From Alkalimonas cellulosilytica (lineage in GTDB: Bacteria > Pseudomonadota > Gammaproteobacteria > Enterobacterales > Alteromonadaceae): a stretch of 64,000 nt of DNA. The translations under genes were made by a program, and so were the position numbers. This document shows positions 43,656 through 51,393 of this stretch, in pieces; within the stretch, counting starts at the first letter, position 1, and every line of letters begins with the position of its first letter. Where the stretch lies: the NCBI RefSeq assembly GCF_036325985.1, contig NZ_JAUHLI010000002.1, forward strand, positions 186,001-250,000, in the 5' to 3' direction. The notes beneath the pieces are model-generated. The model saw only the letters and a program-made list of their open reading frames with translations, did not search any database and was not told where the DNA came from.

Positions 43656-44203
43656 CTGAGGGATCCCCACGAATTTAAAGCCCATAGTATCAGCTCTTTT
43701 CCAGTGCGACCATTTGTAGCAAGGTCAGTGAGCGACCTTCCAAGGCGAGGCTGGCTCGTAAAATGTGGTTCTGCTTCTTAGTATCGGCATTGCTCCAGTC
43801 CACTAGGATGATGGGGTGCTTACTGTTTGCCAGAATTGCTCTGGTCATCAATGCATAGATGCAAGGCATTTCAGCCAGGAGTTTGTTGTTGCTGAGCAGC
43901 CGGTCTGCCCGTTTGATGCTGTATTTTTCGCAGGTATCGCTGTCAATGCCCCGGCCAATTGCGGTAACCGTACAGCGCTGATGCTGCAGCAAGCTTTGCG
44001 TTGCCGAAAGTAGTGATGAAAATCTGGTCTTATGCATCCGTGTAGGGGTGACAAAAGAGAGAAAATGAGCGAGCATAGTTTTCACATTCATGGCTGTTAG
44101 TGGTATGTTTTTTTTGGCGAAAGATCAGATCGTGAACGGCCATGAATGTTCCCTTCTCGCCTAAATTTTTGTTTTAACTAGCCCATTTGTGGGGATACCT
44201 CAG
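43656..44203 (-). mobile_element. IS10-like (IS4 family) element, internally deleted, with 9-bp target duplication
   Basis: 548 bp. The terminal inverted repeats start CTGAGG at both ends and agree in 17 of 19 positions (CTGAGG-x-ATCCCCAC-x-AAT), very like IS10 ends. The flanks are the perfect 9-bp duplication GTAGCCAAC (43647-43655 and 44204-44212), the size made by IS10. The transposase is cut to about its first third, so relative to a full IS10 of about 1.3 kb most of the interior is gone. It should be immobile by itself but movable in trans. Confidence 0.9.
43690..44091 (-). pseudogene. Truncated IS10-like transposase (N-terminal third)
   Basis: 133 residues remain of about 400. The stretch YSIKRADRLLSNNKL, then HPIILVDWSN and LRASLALEGRSLTL, aligns with IS10 transposase residues about 55-125. 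The first DDE aspartate is kept (VDWSN); the second Asp and the Glu are lost in the deletion. The start lies 112 bp from the outer end, as in IS10. Non-functional. Confidence 0.88.
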
Positions 44204-44255
44204 GTAGCCAACAAGAACCAACACATATAATGCAGAATTACTGTATAAATAATTA

Positions 44256-44271
44256 AGTGACAACGTTCACA
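44256..44271 (+). promoter_or_regulatory. CRP-like site upstream of KAP NTPase gene
   Basis: AGTGA-CAACGT-TCACA differs from the CRP consensus TGTGA-N6-TCACA at one position and has an A/T-rich surround. It lies about 70 bp before the ATG at 44340. A good TATAAT (44226-44231) is further upstream without a clear -35. Confidence 0.35.
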
Positions 44272-44339
44272 TTTCTAGATTTAGAATGATTTTTAGAAAA
44301 GCATAAATCGTAATTCACTTTATAAGGAACATTTACTAC

Positions 44340-45791
44340 ATGCAGACTATAAACTGCAAACACAAGGAATGGCTAAGTCAATATACATTTGATAATTGCA
44401 AATTAGATCGTGGTGATTATGGCAAGTTCCTTAAAAATTACCTAATGGGTGAGCGCGATGGTTTTGTTCTAAATTTGAACGGTGCCTGGGGTACAGGAAA
44501 AACCGAGTTTCTTAGACGACTGTATTCTTTATTCATCAGTGAAGATCATCCGGTAATTTATATTGATGCTTGGGAAAGTGATTTTTCCGAGATGCCTTTA
44601 TCTGTTGTATCAAGCGAATTATTGAGCCAGCTTTCTACGGTAAACGACCATATTGGAGCTGAGTTAACTAAGGTCGGCGAATTTTTAGGTAAGGCTGTAA
44701 AAGGAGCAATTATAGGCGGTGCCGGCTTATTGTCTAAGCATCTTTTAGCAGATACAACCATCGGAAATGAGATGGCTAAGGCATTATTTGAGAAAAAGCC
44801 AAATGACTTTCTTGATGATATCAAGCATGAGCATGTTGAGCAGATTGAGGCTATAAAGTGCATTCGTCGTGAATTAGGAAATCTAGCTGAAGTAATCAAT
44901 AAAAATTATGGACTTTCACTTCCAGTAATCGTTTTAGTCGACGAGTTGGACAGGTGTCGTCCAAGCTATGCAATTGAAATGCTTGAAGTTATTAAGCATT
45001 TTTTTACTACAAAAAACTTCGTATTTGTTGTGGCGACTGATACACAACAGTTACGACAGTCAATAAAGTCTGTTTATGGATCGGAGTTTGACTCAACAAC
45101 TTATTTAAGGCGTTTCTTTAATAGAGAAGCCAGGATGGATGAGCCTAAATTAGAAAGTTATGTAAAACTATCAATGCTGTCGATTGATAATTATGATGAC
45201 AAAGTTGTCCTTTATCCAGATGTGAAAAACTCTGTATTAGAGAGTGTGCATGAATACTTAGCTTGGTTAGGGAAAGCTTATACGTTGAGTTTAAGAGATC
45301 TAGATCAATTGATAAATAAGTTTAATGCTTGCTTAAGGTCCGCATTAAGTAGCTATGAATCTTCACAGCGAGTGCAAGTAATAAATATATTTTCATTAAT
45401 TGTAGCAATTATCGAATTTGATAAAGATTTCGAACGATTTAACCAGCGAAAGAATTATACTCCAATAATTGAAGGTAACTTTAATGATTTTACTGTTGGT
45501 TCAGGAGGAAATGCTACTAAACTATCAAAATTTTATGAATTGAGCATGCTTTGTTCAGTTAAGCATAAAGTTAGACAGCAAGGGAACTTCGGACGTGATG
45601 TTGAGCTAGATGTATTAGGTAATTATAAAATAAATTTTATCGGTAGCCAGAGTAAATTTAATGGATTATCTGGAAAAGCGTTAGTTAATATTGGTAACTT
45701 GTTTAATGAGTATTCGGATAATGGAAGTGCAAGAGTTTGGTTGTGGGAAGATTATCAAAAAATAGTCAAACTTGCAGGACTGATTAAGTAA
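44340..45791 (+). CDS. KAP-family P-loop NTPase
   Basis: A 483-residue STAND-like NTPase of the KAP family. Walker A NGAWGTGKTEF is at 47-57, a conserved YIDAWESDF follows at 74-82, Walker B VIVLVDELDRCRP is at 196-208, sensor VVATDTQQL at about 230, and YLRRFFNREARMDEP with candidate arginine fingers at about 255-269. A Gly/Ala-rich hydrophobic patch at about 118-136 is too weak for a sure membrane helix. The C-terminal half (about 290-483) is of unknown type. KAP NTPases include PifA of plasmid F and the QatA defence ATPase, so an abortive or sensing role against phage is plausible (inference). AT-rich, inside the island, with AAGGA 11 nt upstream. Confidence 0.85.
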   Translation: MQTINCKHKEWLSQYTFDNCKLDRGDYGKFLKNYLMGERDGFVLNLNGAWGTGKTEFLRRLYSLFISEDHPVIYIDAWESDFSEMPLSVVSSELLSQLSTVNDHIGAELTKVGEFLGKAVKGAIIGGAGLLSKHLLADTTIGNEMAKALFEKKPNDFLDDIKHEHVEQIEAIKCIRRELGNLAEVINKNYGLSLPVIVLVDELDRCRPSYAIEMLEVIKHFFTTKNFVFVVATDTQQLRQSIKSVYGSEFDSTTYLRRFFNREARMDEPKLESYVKLSMLSIDNYDDKVVLYPDVKNSVLESVHEYLAWLGKAYTLSLRDLDQLINKFNACLRSALSSYESSQRVQVINIFSLIVAIIEFDKDFERFNQRKNYTPIIEGNFNDFTVGSGGNATKLSKFYELSMLCSVKHKVRQQGNFGRDVELDVLGNYKINFIGSQSKFNGLSGKALVNIGNLFNEYSDNGSARVWLWEDYQKIVKLAGLIK

Positions 45792-45869
45792 ATTTGAAAA
45801 GAAAACACATCAAATCTGTCGGCTATAACTTTTAATTTTGTAATGAACTATAACTGAAATTTTTGAGAG

Positions 45870-46538
45870 CTAGCTTTCTTGACTTTTTAGTCGATCAATG
45901 AAGTGTTCGTGTGCAGAGTTTGAAATATCACACCCAAGATACCTTCTGGATAAGTTACTTGCTGCGATCAAAGTGGAGCCAGAGCCGAAAAATGCATCTG
46001 CTACTAATTCATCCACATTAGAGCTTTGTTTTATTAATATCTCCAAAAGGCCGACAGGTTTTTCTGTGGGATAGCCTTGCCAAATACGCTTAAATTCTAA
46101 TATGTCTGGCACGCTGAGATCATTTAGTTTTCTTTTCCCTTTCTCAAAAAAAAGTATGAACTCATAACGAGCTCTATAATGATATCCCATTCCAATCGAA
46201 CACTTATCCCAAACAATAGGCTTCCAGAACTTGAAGCCTGCTTTTTCAGCTAGGGGTTTAGCTATAAACATTGTCTCTTGATCACAGAAGAGATAAAAAT
46301 GCGAATTACGTTTGAGTACACGATAAATTTCGATGAATAGCTCTTCAAATCTTTTATTTGGAAATATATTAAACCATTCGTTACTAGAGGACTTACTCTT
46401 CTTCAAGCGGGTGGTCGTGCCAATTTTTCGATGCTTCTCAAGTGATTCGTATGGTGGATCGGTGATAAATAGATCGATGCTTTCATCTGCAAGATTACTT
46501 AACCACTCAACGGCATCTAACTTAAAAATATAAGGCAT
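45870..46538 (-). CDS. Beta-class DNA N4-cytosine/N6-adenine methyltransferase
   Basis: A 222-residue DNA methyltransferase (PF01555 type). The catalytic motif IV TDPPY at 26-30 comes before the SAM-binding motif I DAFFGSGSTLIAA near 180, which defines the beta class. EKPVGLLEIL near 158 is the usual motif X region and YLGCDI the motif II acidic strand. DPPY suggests N6-adenine, though N4-cytosine remains possible. It is small, with a minimal target-recognition insert (about 35-75). No restriction endonuclease is recognised beside it, so it may be a solitary or island-protecting methylase. Convergent with the KAP gene (78-bp gap). Confidence 0.88.
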   Translation of the reverse strand: MPYIFKLDAVEWLSNLADESIDLFITDPPYESLEKHRKIGTTTRLKKSKSSSNEWFNIFPNKRFEELFIEIYRVLKRNSHFYLFCDQETMFIAKPLAEKAGFKFWKPIVWDKCSIGMGYHYRARYEFILFFEKGKRKLNDLSVPDILEFKRIWQGYPTEKPVGLLEILIKQSSNVDELVADAFFGSGSTLIAASNLSRRYLGCDISNSAHEHFIDRLKSQES

Positions 46539-46615
46539 CTATCAGTCCGGAAACAGCAAAAGTACGTAATCTAACATATTAAGGCAGGAACAACACTACC
46601 CTGCCAATTTTTTGG

Positions 46616-46798
46616 CTATATACATTTTGGATGATTAGCTTTGCAGTGAAGTATCCTACATTCTCGACAATATGATTGAACTCTTATTGTTCCGTCTCCC
46701 ATGTTTCTGAGACCAAAAAGTCTTACTACTTCTTCTTTGGTATTTGCTCTCTTGGTACAACCTCTGCACGGACAGTTAGCTTTAGACAAGTCTGGCAT
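46616..46798 (-). CDS. Small Cys-rich (putative zinc-ribbon) protein
   Basis: A 60-residue basic protein with seven cysteines: Cys9, Cys11 and Cys14 (CPCRGC) and Cys44, Cys47, Cys52 and Cys59 (YCRECRILHCKANHPKC). The second half resembles the CxxC-R/K-rich start of phage-type HNH nucleases, but no HNH catalytic triad follows before the stop. AGGAG 8 nt before the ATG supports expression. It lies 77 bp upstream of the methyltransferase on the same strand. Possible roles are DNA binding, a methyltransferase partner or a truncated nuclease; no family recognised. Confidence 0.6.
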   Translation of the reverse strand: MPDLSKANCPCRGCTKRANTKEEVVRLFGLRNMGDGTIRVQSYCRECRILHCKANHPKCI

Positions 46799-46952
46799 TT
46801 TTTTAACTCCTATGTTTATAAAGCCTTATAATATATAAGGTCTAATTGGCTATTTTCAAGTCAATCTCTACTAGTGATGAAAAATTTCCGTGACTCTTTG
46901 TGGCTAAATTTTAATGGTGTAGCTACATTTGTCTGGGAGGTAATATGCGTTA

Positions 46953-46980
46953 ATTATTGGCGAGTGGTACCGCCAGCATG
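46953..46980 (+). repeat. Direct repeat, right copy (attR-like)
   Basis: 28 bp identical to 43580-43607. In frame it reads IIGEWYRQH and continues AG-stop (TAG 46986-46988), the probable native end of the SpoU gene before insertion. It lies 4 bp before the glgC stop codon. Confidence 0.9.
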
Positions 46981-46984
46981 CTGG

Positions 46985-48211
46985 CTAGTGCAGATCATGT
47001 AAAGTGCTGATACCCGCCTGATTGCTACTGACGATCACCAGGCCAGACGGCAGTCGCTGATAGCGCTGACTATCGAGCCTGGCATTGAAACCTATGCTGC
47101 TGTGTTCAGCGATACGGCAGTTCTCGGTTACAATCACGTTGCGCAATTTGCTGTTGGCACCCACCTCGACCTGGCCCATCAACACGCAATCTTCCAGCTC
47201 CGCCCCCTGATGAATACGGCAATGGCTGCCAATGACCGAGTGGCGGATGCTGGCGGCCGAAAGCTCGCAGCCGGCACCAATCAGGCTGTCCTGGATGTTG
47301 CTATTACTGGAACCTGCAAAGTAGCTCGGGGCCACCGGTTCTTTACCAAAGACCGGCCAGTGCTCATTGTGCAGCCGGACCGCCGGGTTTGGCCCCAGTA
47401 AATCCATATGCGCCTGGAAAAATGCATCCTGGGTGCCGACATCCCGCCAGTAATGCTGGCGTTCACCTGGTACCAAGTTATTTGAAAAATCATAGACATA
47501 CACTGGCTCTTTCGGATGCATAGCCGGAATAATATCGTGGCCAAAATCGTGGCGGGACAGCATTTTTTTTGCATCTTGCTGCAACGACTGAAACAAACAG
47601 TAGCGGTTAAACAGGTAATTACCCATCGACACCAGCACCATGCCGTTGCTATCAACCAGATGCTTAATTTGGTGTAGCCTCGGCTTTTCGTAAAAACCGG
47701 TGACGCGTTGGTTGCTGTCCATGGCAATCACACCAAATTGTGGAGCCAGCTCAGCCGGCACCGGCATAGCGGCTATGGTCATGCAGGCATCGTGTTTCAG
47801 ATGAAAGTCCAGCATCTGGCGAAAATCCATTTTGTATACGTGATCGGCACTGAGCACCAACAGGTGGGTCGCCTGGCTGTATTCAAACTGTTGCAGTTGC
47901 TGAAACACCGCACCGGCAGTGCCCTTGAGTTTACTTTCTCTGGTTTTGACCAGATGAAGATCGGCCGGGCATCGTTGTTTCGACCATTGCTGGTGCAAGT
48001 AGTGGTGCAAACCGTCTACCTGATATTGTCCGAGCACCCAGAGCTCATCGCAACCTGAATTGATGCAGTTGCTGAGCACAAAATCAATGACCCGGTAATG
48101 GCCAGCAAATGGAATGGCAGGCTTGGCGCAGTGGTTGGTGAGTGGCCGCAGGCGGCTGCCCTGGCCTCCGGCCAGAATAATACACCCCAACCGCTGATGC
48201 TGCTGTGCCAT
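46985..48211 (-). CDS. glgC: Glucose-1-phosphate adenylyltransferase
   Basis: A 408-residue enzyme making ADP-glucose from ATP and glucose-1-phosphate, the first step of glycogen synthesis. The nucleotide-binding motif LAGGQGSRLRPLT is at 14-26 and the GHYRVIDFVLSNC block follows. A left-handed beta-helix C-terminal domain (about 295-400) shows repeats such as CVLMGQVEVGANSKLRNVIV. GGAG 7 nt before the ATG. No other glycogen gene is in the window. Its stop codon abuts the right repeat of the island; before insertion it would have overlapped the SpoU gene tail to tail. Confidence 0.92.
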   Translation of the reverse strand: MAQQHQRLGCIILAGGQGSRLRPLTNHCAKPAIPFAGHYRVIDFVLSNCINSGCDELWVLGQYQVDGLHHYLHQQWSKQRCPADLHLVKTRESKLKGTAGAVFQQLQQFEYSQATHLLVLSADHVYKMDFRQMLDFHLKHDACMTIAAMPVPAELAPQFGVIAMDSNQRVTGFYEKPRLHQIKHLVDSNGMVLVSMGNYLFNRYCLFQSLQQDAKKMLSRHDFGHDIIPAMHPKEPVYVYDFSNNLVPGERQHYWRDVGTQDAFFQAHMDLLGPNPAVRLHNEHWPVFGKEPVAPSYFAGSSNSNIQDSLIGAGCELSAASIRHSVIGSHCRIHQGAELEDCVLMGQVEVGANSKLRNVIVTENCRIAEHSSIGFNARLDSQRYQRLPSGLVIVSSNQAGISTLHDLH

Positions 48212-48319
48212 GCTGCTACTCCGCTAGTCTGCTGATGATGGAGTTTAGGTATAGCAAAAGCTGGCAGGAATGCTTTGAGCTGCATCATATAAAATGGTGA
48301 TATTTTGTACAAATTGGAT

Positions 48320-49051
48320 TTAAAACGCCGAAAACCATTGCTTGAGTTGTTGTGCCTGGCGCCGGCTTACTTCAATGTGTTGGCCATCATTGAGTACTGC
48401 CAGCAGGCTGCCAGTGGCGATGCCTGGTTCAATATGGGCGATGGCGTCAATCCGCACTATATCGGAGCGACTGACTTTAAAGAAATACTCTGGATTTAGC
48501 TTTTGTTCAATCCGGGCCAGTGAACTGTGCAAAAAGCTTTTCCCATGCGGGGTATAGACAGCAGCATGATTGCCGATGCTTTCAAAGCGGATGATTTCAT
48601 GCAGGCGCACAATTCGATTGATGTCGCCAAATTTCAGCAAAATGCCATGCTGTTCGGGCAGATAGTGCTGGTGGGTTGCAAGGTTGCTGGCTTCCGGCTG
48701 CTTGTCTGCCTGCAAGCGCTGCATGGTTTGAGCCAGCCGGGCTGGCGCGATGGGTTTGAGCAGGTAATCCACCGCATTCAGGCCAAAGGCATCCAGTGCA
48801 TAGCTATCATAGGCGGTGCAAAACACAAAACGCACCTGTGGCGGCAGGGTAGCGGCCAGCTCCAGTCCGGTTACTTCCGGCATTTGTATATCCAAAAATA
48901 CCAGCTCTGGTTCTTCTTGCGCCAGTAGTTTTAAGGCCTCTTTGGCATTGGCTGCCTCACCGATAAGCTGACACTCCGGGTGAGCTTTTAGCAAACGTTT
49001 TAATTCGCTGCGGGCCAATCGCTCATCATCAACGATCAGGGTGCGTAACAT
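48320..49051 (-). CDS. LytTR-family response regulator
   Basis: A 243-residue response regulator. The receiver has Asp8-Asp9, the phosphorylation site Asp54 (LVFLDIQMPEV) and Lys near 106 (YLLKPIAP). The LytTR DNA-binding domain at about 140-243 includes INRIVRLHEIIRFESIGNHA and FFKVSRSDIVRIDAIAHIE. The ATG at 49051 has GGAG 7 nt upstream and overlaps the kinase gene by 23 bp, so kinase and regulator are coupled. It is last in a run that starts at 54204 and probably controls that operon. Confidence 0.9.
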   Translation of the reverse strand: MLRTLIVDDERLARSELKRLLKAHPECQLIGEAANAKEALKLLAQEEPELVFLDIQMPEVTGLELAATLPPQVRFVFCTAYDSYALDAFGLNAVDYLLKPIAPARLAQTMQRLQADKQPEASNLATHQHYLPEQHGILLKFGDINRIVRLHEIIRFESIGNHAAVYTPHGKSFLHSSLARIEQKLNPEYFFKVSRSDIVRIDAIAHIEPGIATGSLLAVLNDGQHIEVSRRQAQQLKQWFSAF

Positions 49052-50162
49052 AAGGCAGCTCCAGGGTGATGTGAAACACGGTGTTACTTTGTTCCAGCTG
49101 AATACGGGCTTTGTCGCCATGCATCAGCTGCAGTCGTTTGTGGCAATTGCGCAATCCGGTGCCGGTAGAGCTTTGGTTGGATTGGGCCCCGACGCTGTTG
49201 CGCAGCGACAACTGCCAGCTGGTATCAAGCTTTTGGGCGGTTAACTCAATAAAACCTGGTTCCGGATTCGGGCTAATGCCATGCTTGATGGCATTTTCCA
49301 GCAGGGTTAGCAGCATCAGGGTAGGCAACGGCTGCTGCCACAGGCTGTCATCGATGTTTACTGTGAGCTGTAGCCGTTGCTCTAAGCGGATTTGTTCAAT
49401 GTGCAGATAGGTCTGACAGAGCTGCCACTCTTCTTGCAAGCTGCTGGTGGGACGCAGATGAGCTTGCAAATGCACCCGGAACAGCTCCGATAGCTGGGTC
49501 AGAGTATCGGCGGCTTTGTGCTGGTCTTCAAAAATCAACGCCCGAATGCTGTTTAGGGTATTGAATAGAAAGTGTGGACTTAGCTGGTTGGTCAGCTGCT
49601 GCAAGCGGGCTTGCTGCATTTCCTGCTCCAGGGCTTTACGGCTTTGCCGCATCTGCCAGCCCAGGTACACCAGGCTCCAGAACAAAAATAAGCTGAAATG
49701 CATCAGCCACAGCATAGTGATTAAGGTGGCCAGAGAGAACTGCATTTGCAGGCCATCGACACTGTCTTTATTGACAAGAGTCACTTGCTGCATATTGGTT
49801 TCAGCCAGCGCTGGGATAGCGGATGCAAAGGTACTTATCAAAGCCAGTAAAAATGCAGCCAGGCTAAGCCAGCCAAATAGTTGAAGTACTCCACCTAAGC
49901 TAAAACCACGCTGGTAATGGATGCGCAGAGGTGGCCGTACCAGGAAGTGACTTAAGACAATAAAACCGGTCGCTTCCAACAGATAGCGCGCAAAAAACAG
50001 CTGCAGCAACTGCGGCTCTGCATCTTGCAAAAACGGCAGGGTATAAATTAGGTAAAACAGCAGGTAAAGCACAAAGGTAAGCACCTGCCCAAGACGGTAG
50101 GGCTTACTGCTTTGCCAGCACAATCGCCAGTGTTGCTGCCAGATAGAGGATGGCTTATTCAT
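49029..50162 (-). CDS. LytS/YehU-type sensor histidine kinase
   Basis: A 377-residue membrane kinase. Four hydrophobic helices lie in the first 165 residues. The His_kinase region has the phospho-accepting motif LSPHFLFNTLNSIRAL near 195, and an HATPase domain at about 270-370 contains LLTLLENAIKHGI and STGTGLRNCHKRL. The ATG at 50162 overlaps the ABC permease stop (ATGAATAA). With four helices and no big periplasmic loop it may sense via the membrane or through the co-encoded transporter, as in peptide-antibiotic sensing systems (inference). Confidence 0.9.
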   Translation of the reverse strand: MNKPSSIWQQHWRLCWQSSKPYRLGQVLTFVLYLLFYLIYTLPFLQDAEPQLLQLFFARYLLEATGFIVLSHFLVRPPLRIHYQRGFSLGGVLQLFGWLSLAAFLLALISTFASAIPALAETNMQQVTLVNKDSVDGLQMQFSLATLITMLWLMHFSLFLFWSLVYLGWQMRQSRKALEQEMQQARLQQLTNQLSPHFLFNTLNSIRALIFEDQHKAADTLTQLSELFRVHLQAHLRPTSSLQEEWQLCQTYLHIEQIRLEQRLQLTVNIDDSLWQQPLPTLMLLTLLENAIKHGISPNPEPGFIELTAQKLDTSWQLSLRNSVGAQSNQSSTGTGLRNCHKRLQLMHGDKARIQLEQSNTVFHITLELPYVTHPDR

Positions 50163-51393
50163 AACGTAGCGCATCAATCGGGTTTAATCTGGAAGCTTTA
50201 ATGGCTGGCGCTAAGCCAAAGACCACGCCAATCATGGTCGTAAAGCCAATGGATAACAGGATAGCCCACAGTGGCACCAGTGCCTCTGGCATAGCGGGCA
50301 GCATTAGACCGATAAAACTGGCTATACCTGCACCCAGGGCCAAACCGATAATCCCACCAAACAATGACAGCACCAGAGCTTCGACTAAAAACTGCAGCAA
50401 AATAAACTGGGGCGTGGCCCCCAGGGCTTTGACGATGCCGATCTCACGGGTGCGCTCGGTTACCGAGACCAGCATGATGTTCATCACGCCAATGCCACCA
50501 ACCAATAAGCTGATGCTGACCACACCACCTGCTACCAGTGTAATACTGCGGGTAATGCTGTTGAATTGGTCGATCATCCGTTCGGCACTAATAAACTCGA
50601 AGGGATCCGGATCGTCGGGCGCCAGTTTATGTCGCTGTCGCAAGATGCTGCGCATTTGTTGTTGCACCTGCTCAGGATTGGCTCCGGCAGCAGGACGAAA
50701 TAAGATATCAATGTTGCGGGCAGCCCGCTCGCCATTCAATGCCCGAATGGTACTAAAGGGGGCAATGATGTAATTGTCCTGATCAAAGCCAAACAAGCTG
50801 CCGCGGCTTTCGGCGACGCCAATAATCCGGAACCAGTCGCCCGATAAATTAATGAACTCGCCAACCGGGTTGTCGGGTAAATCCAGCTTTTGGATCAATG
50901 AACTGCCAATAAATGCGACCCGCCGTCTGCGGTCATCATCGCTGCTGGATAAAAAGCGTCCAAGCTCCGGATACACCCGCACCACATTCTGATAACTGCT
51001 GTCGGTGCCAATGATTTGGGTTTGAGCACTGTTACGGCCATAGTGTACCTGGGAGCCCATGCTAAAGGCTTGCATGGTGGCCGTCATATCCTCGACTTGA
51101 GAGACCCGGCTCTTTAACGTCAGAAAATCATCATGGTGCAATCGGTTGAACTGTCCAAGCATTTGCTGGTTGGTGGGGGTGTAGGCGCGTAAGGTTACCA
51201 TATCGCTGCCTAAATCATCCAACTGGCTGGTAATGCTGTGGCTAAGCCCCTGCATAATGGCCACCACGGTAATCACTGCGGCAACCCCGATAATGATTCC
51301 GAGCGTGGTAAGGGCACTGCGCAGTGCATGTGCGCGGATAGAAGCAAAAGCTGCCTTGGTGCCTTCAAAGCTGGCATGAAGCAGTTTAAACAT
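50155..51393 (-). CDS. MacB-like ABC transporter permease (FtsX fold)
   Basis: A 412-residue permease. N-terminal helix with LTTLGIIIGVAAVITVVAIM, a MacB-type periplasmic domain at about 45-270, and a C-terminal FtsX helix bundle starting GGVVSISLLVGGIGVMNIML and ending APAIKASRLNPIDALRYE. The ATG at 51393 overlaps the ATPase gene by 8 bp; an earlier in-frame start is ignored because the family begins here. Second such exporter in the window; the other lies at 26925-30336. Confidence 0.92.
   Translation of the reverse strand: MFKLLHASFEGTKAAFASIRAHALRSALTTLGIIIGVAAVITVVAIMQGLSHSITSQLDDLGSDMVTLRAYTPTNQQMLGQFNRLHHDDFLTLKSRVSQVEDMTATMQAFSMGSQVHYGRNSAQTQIIGTDSSYQNVVRVYPELGRFLSSSDDDRRRRVAFIGSSLIQKLDLPDNPVGEFINLSGDWFRIIGVAESRGSLFGFDQDNYIIAPFSTIRALNGERAARNIDILFRPAAGANPEQVQQQMRSILRQRHKLAPDDPDPFEFISAERMIDQFNSITRSITLVAGGVVSISLLVGGIGVMNIMLVSVTERTREIGIVKALGATPQFILLQFLVEALVLSLFGGIIGLALGAGIASFIGLMLPAMPEALVPLWAILLSIGFTTMIGVVFGLAPAIKASRLNPIDALRYE

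Larger units (their letters stand above)
43608..46952. mobile_element. AT-rich genomic island between direct repeats
   Basis: A 3.35-kb insert delimited on both sides by a 28-bp copy of the SpoU gene end. The interior is visibly AT-rich compared with the chromosome and carries an IS10-like remnant, a KAP NTPase, a DNA methyltransferase and a small Cys-rich protein. On the far side the native gene end (CAG CAT GCT GGC TAG) is retained, touching the glgC stop. No integrase, relaxase or phage structural gene is present, so it is either mobilised in trans or a reduced remnant. The content suggests phage defence (inference). Confidence 0.8.

Noticed and set aside
43690..44091. Reading the truncated transposase as a functional small gene
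   Set aside because: It is only the N-terminal third of an IS10-type transposase and lacks two of three catalytic residues.
46616..46798. Complete HNH endonuclease paired with the methyltransferase
   Set aside because: CxxC pattern is suggestive but no HNH catalytic residues occur before the stop, so a restriction-modification pair is not supported.
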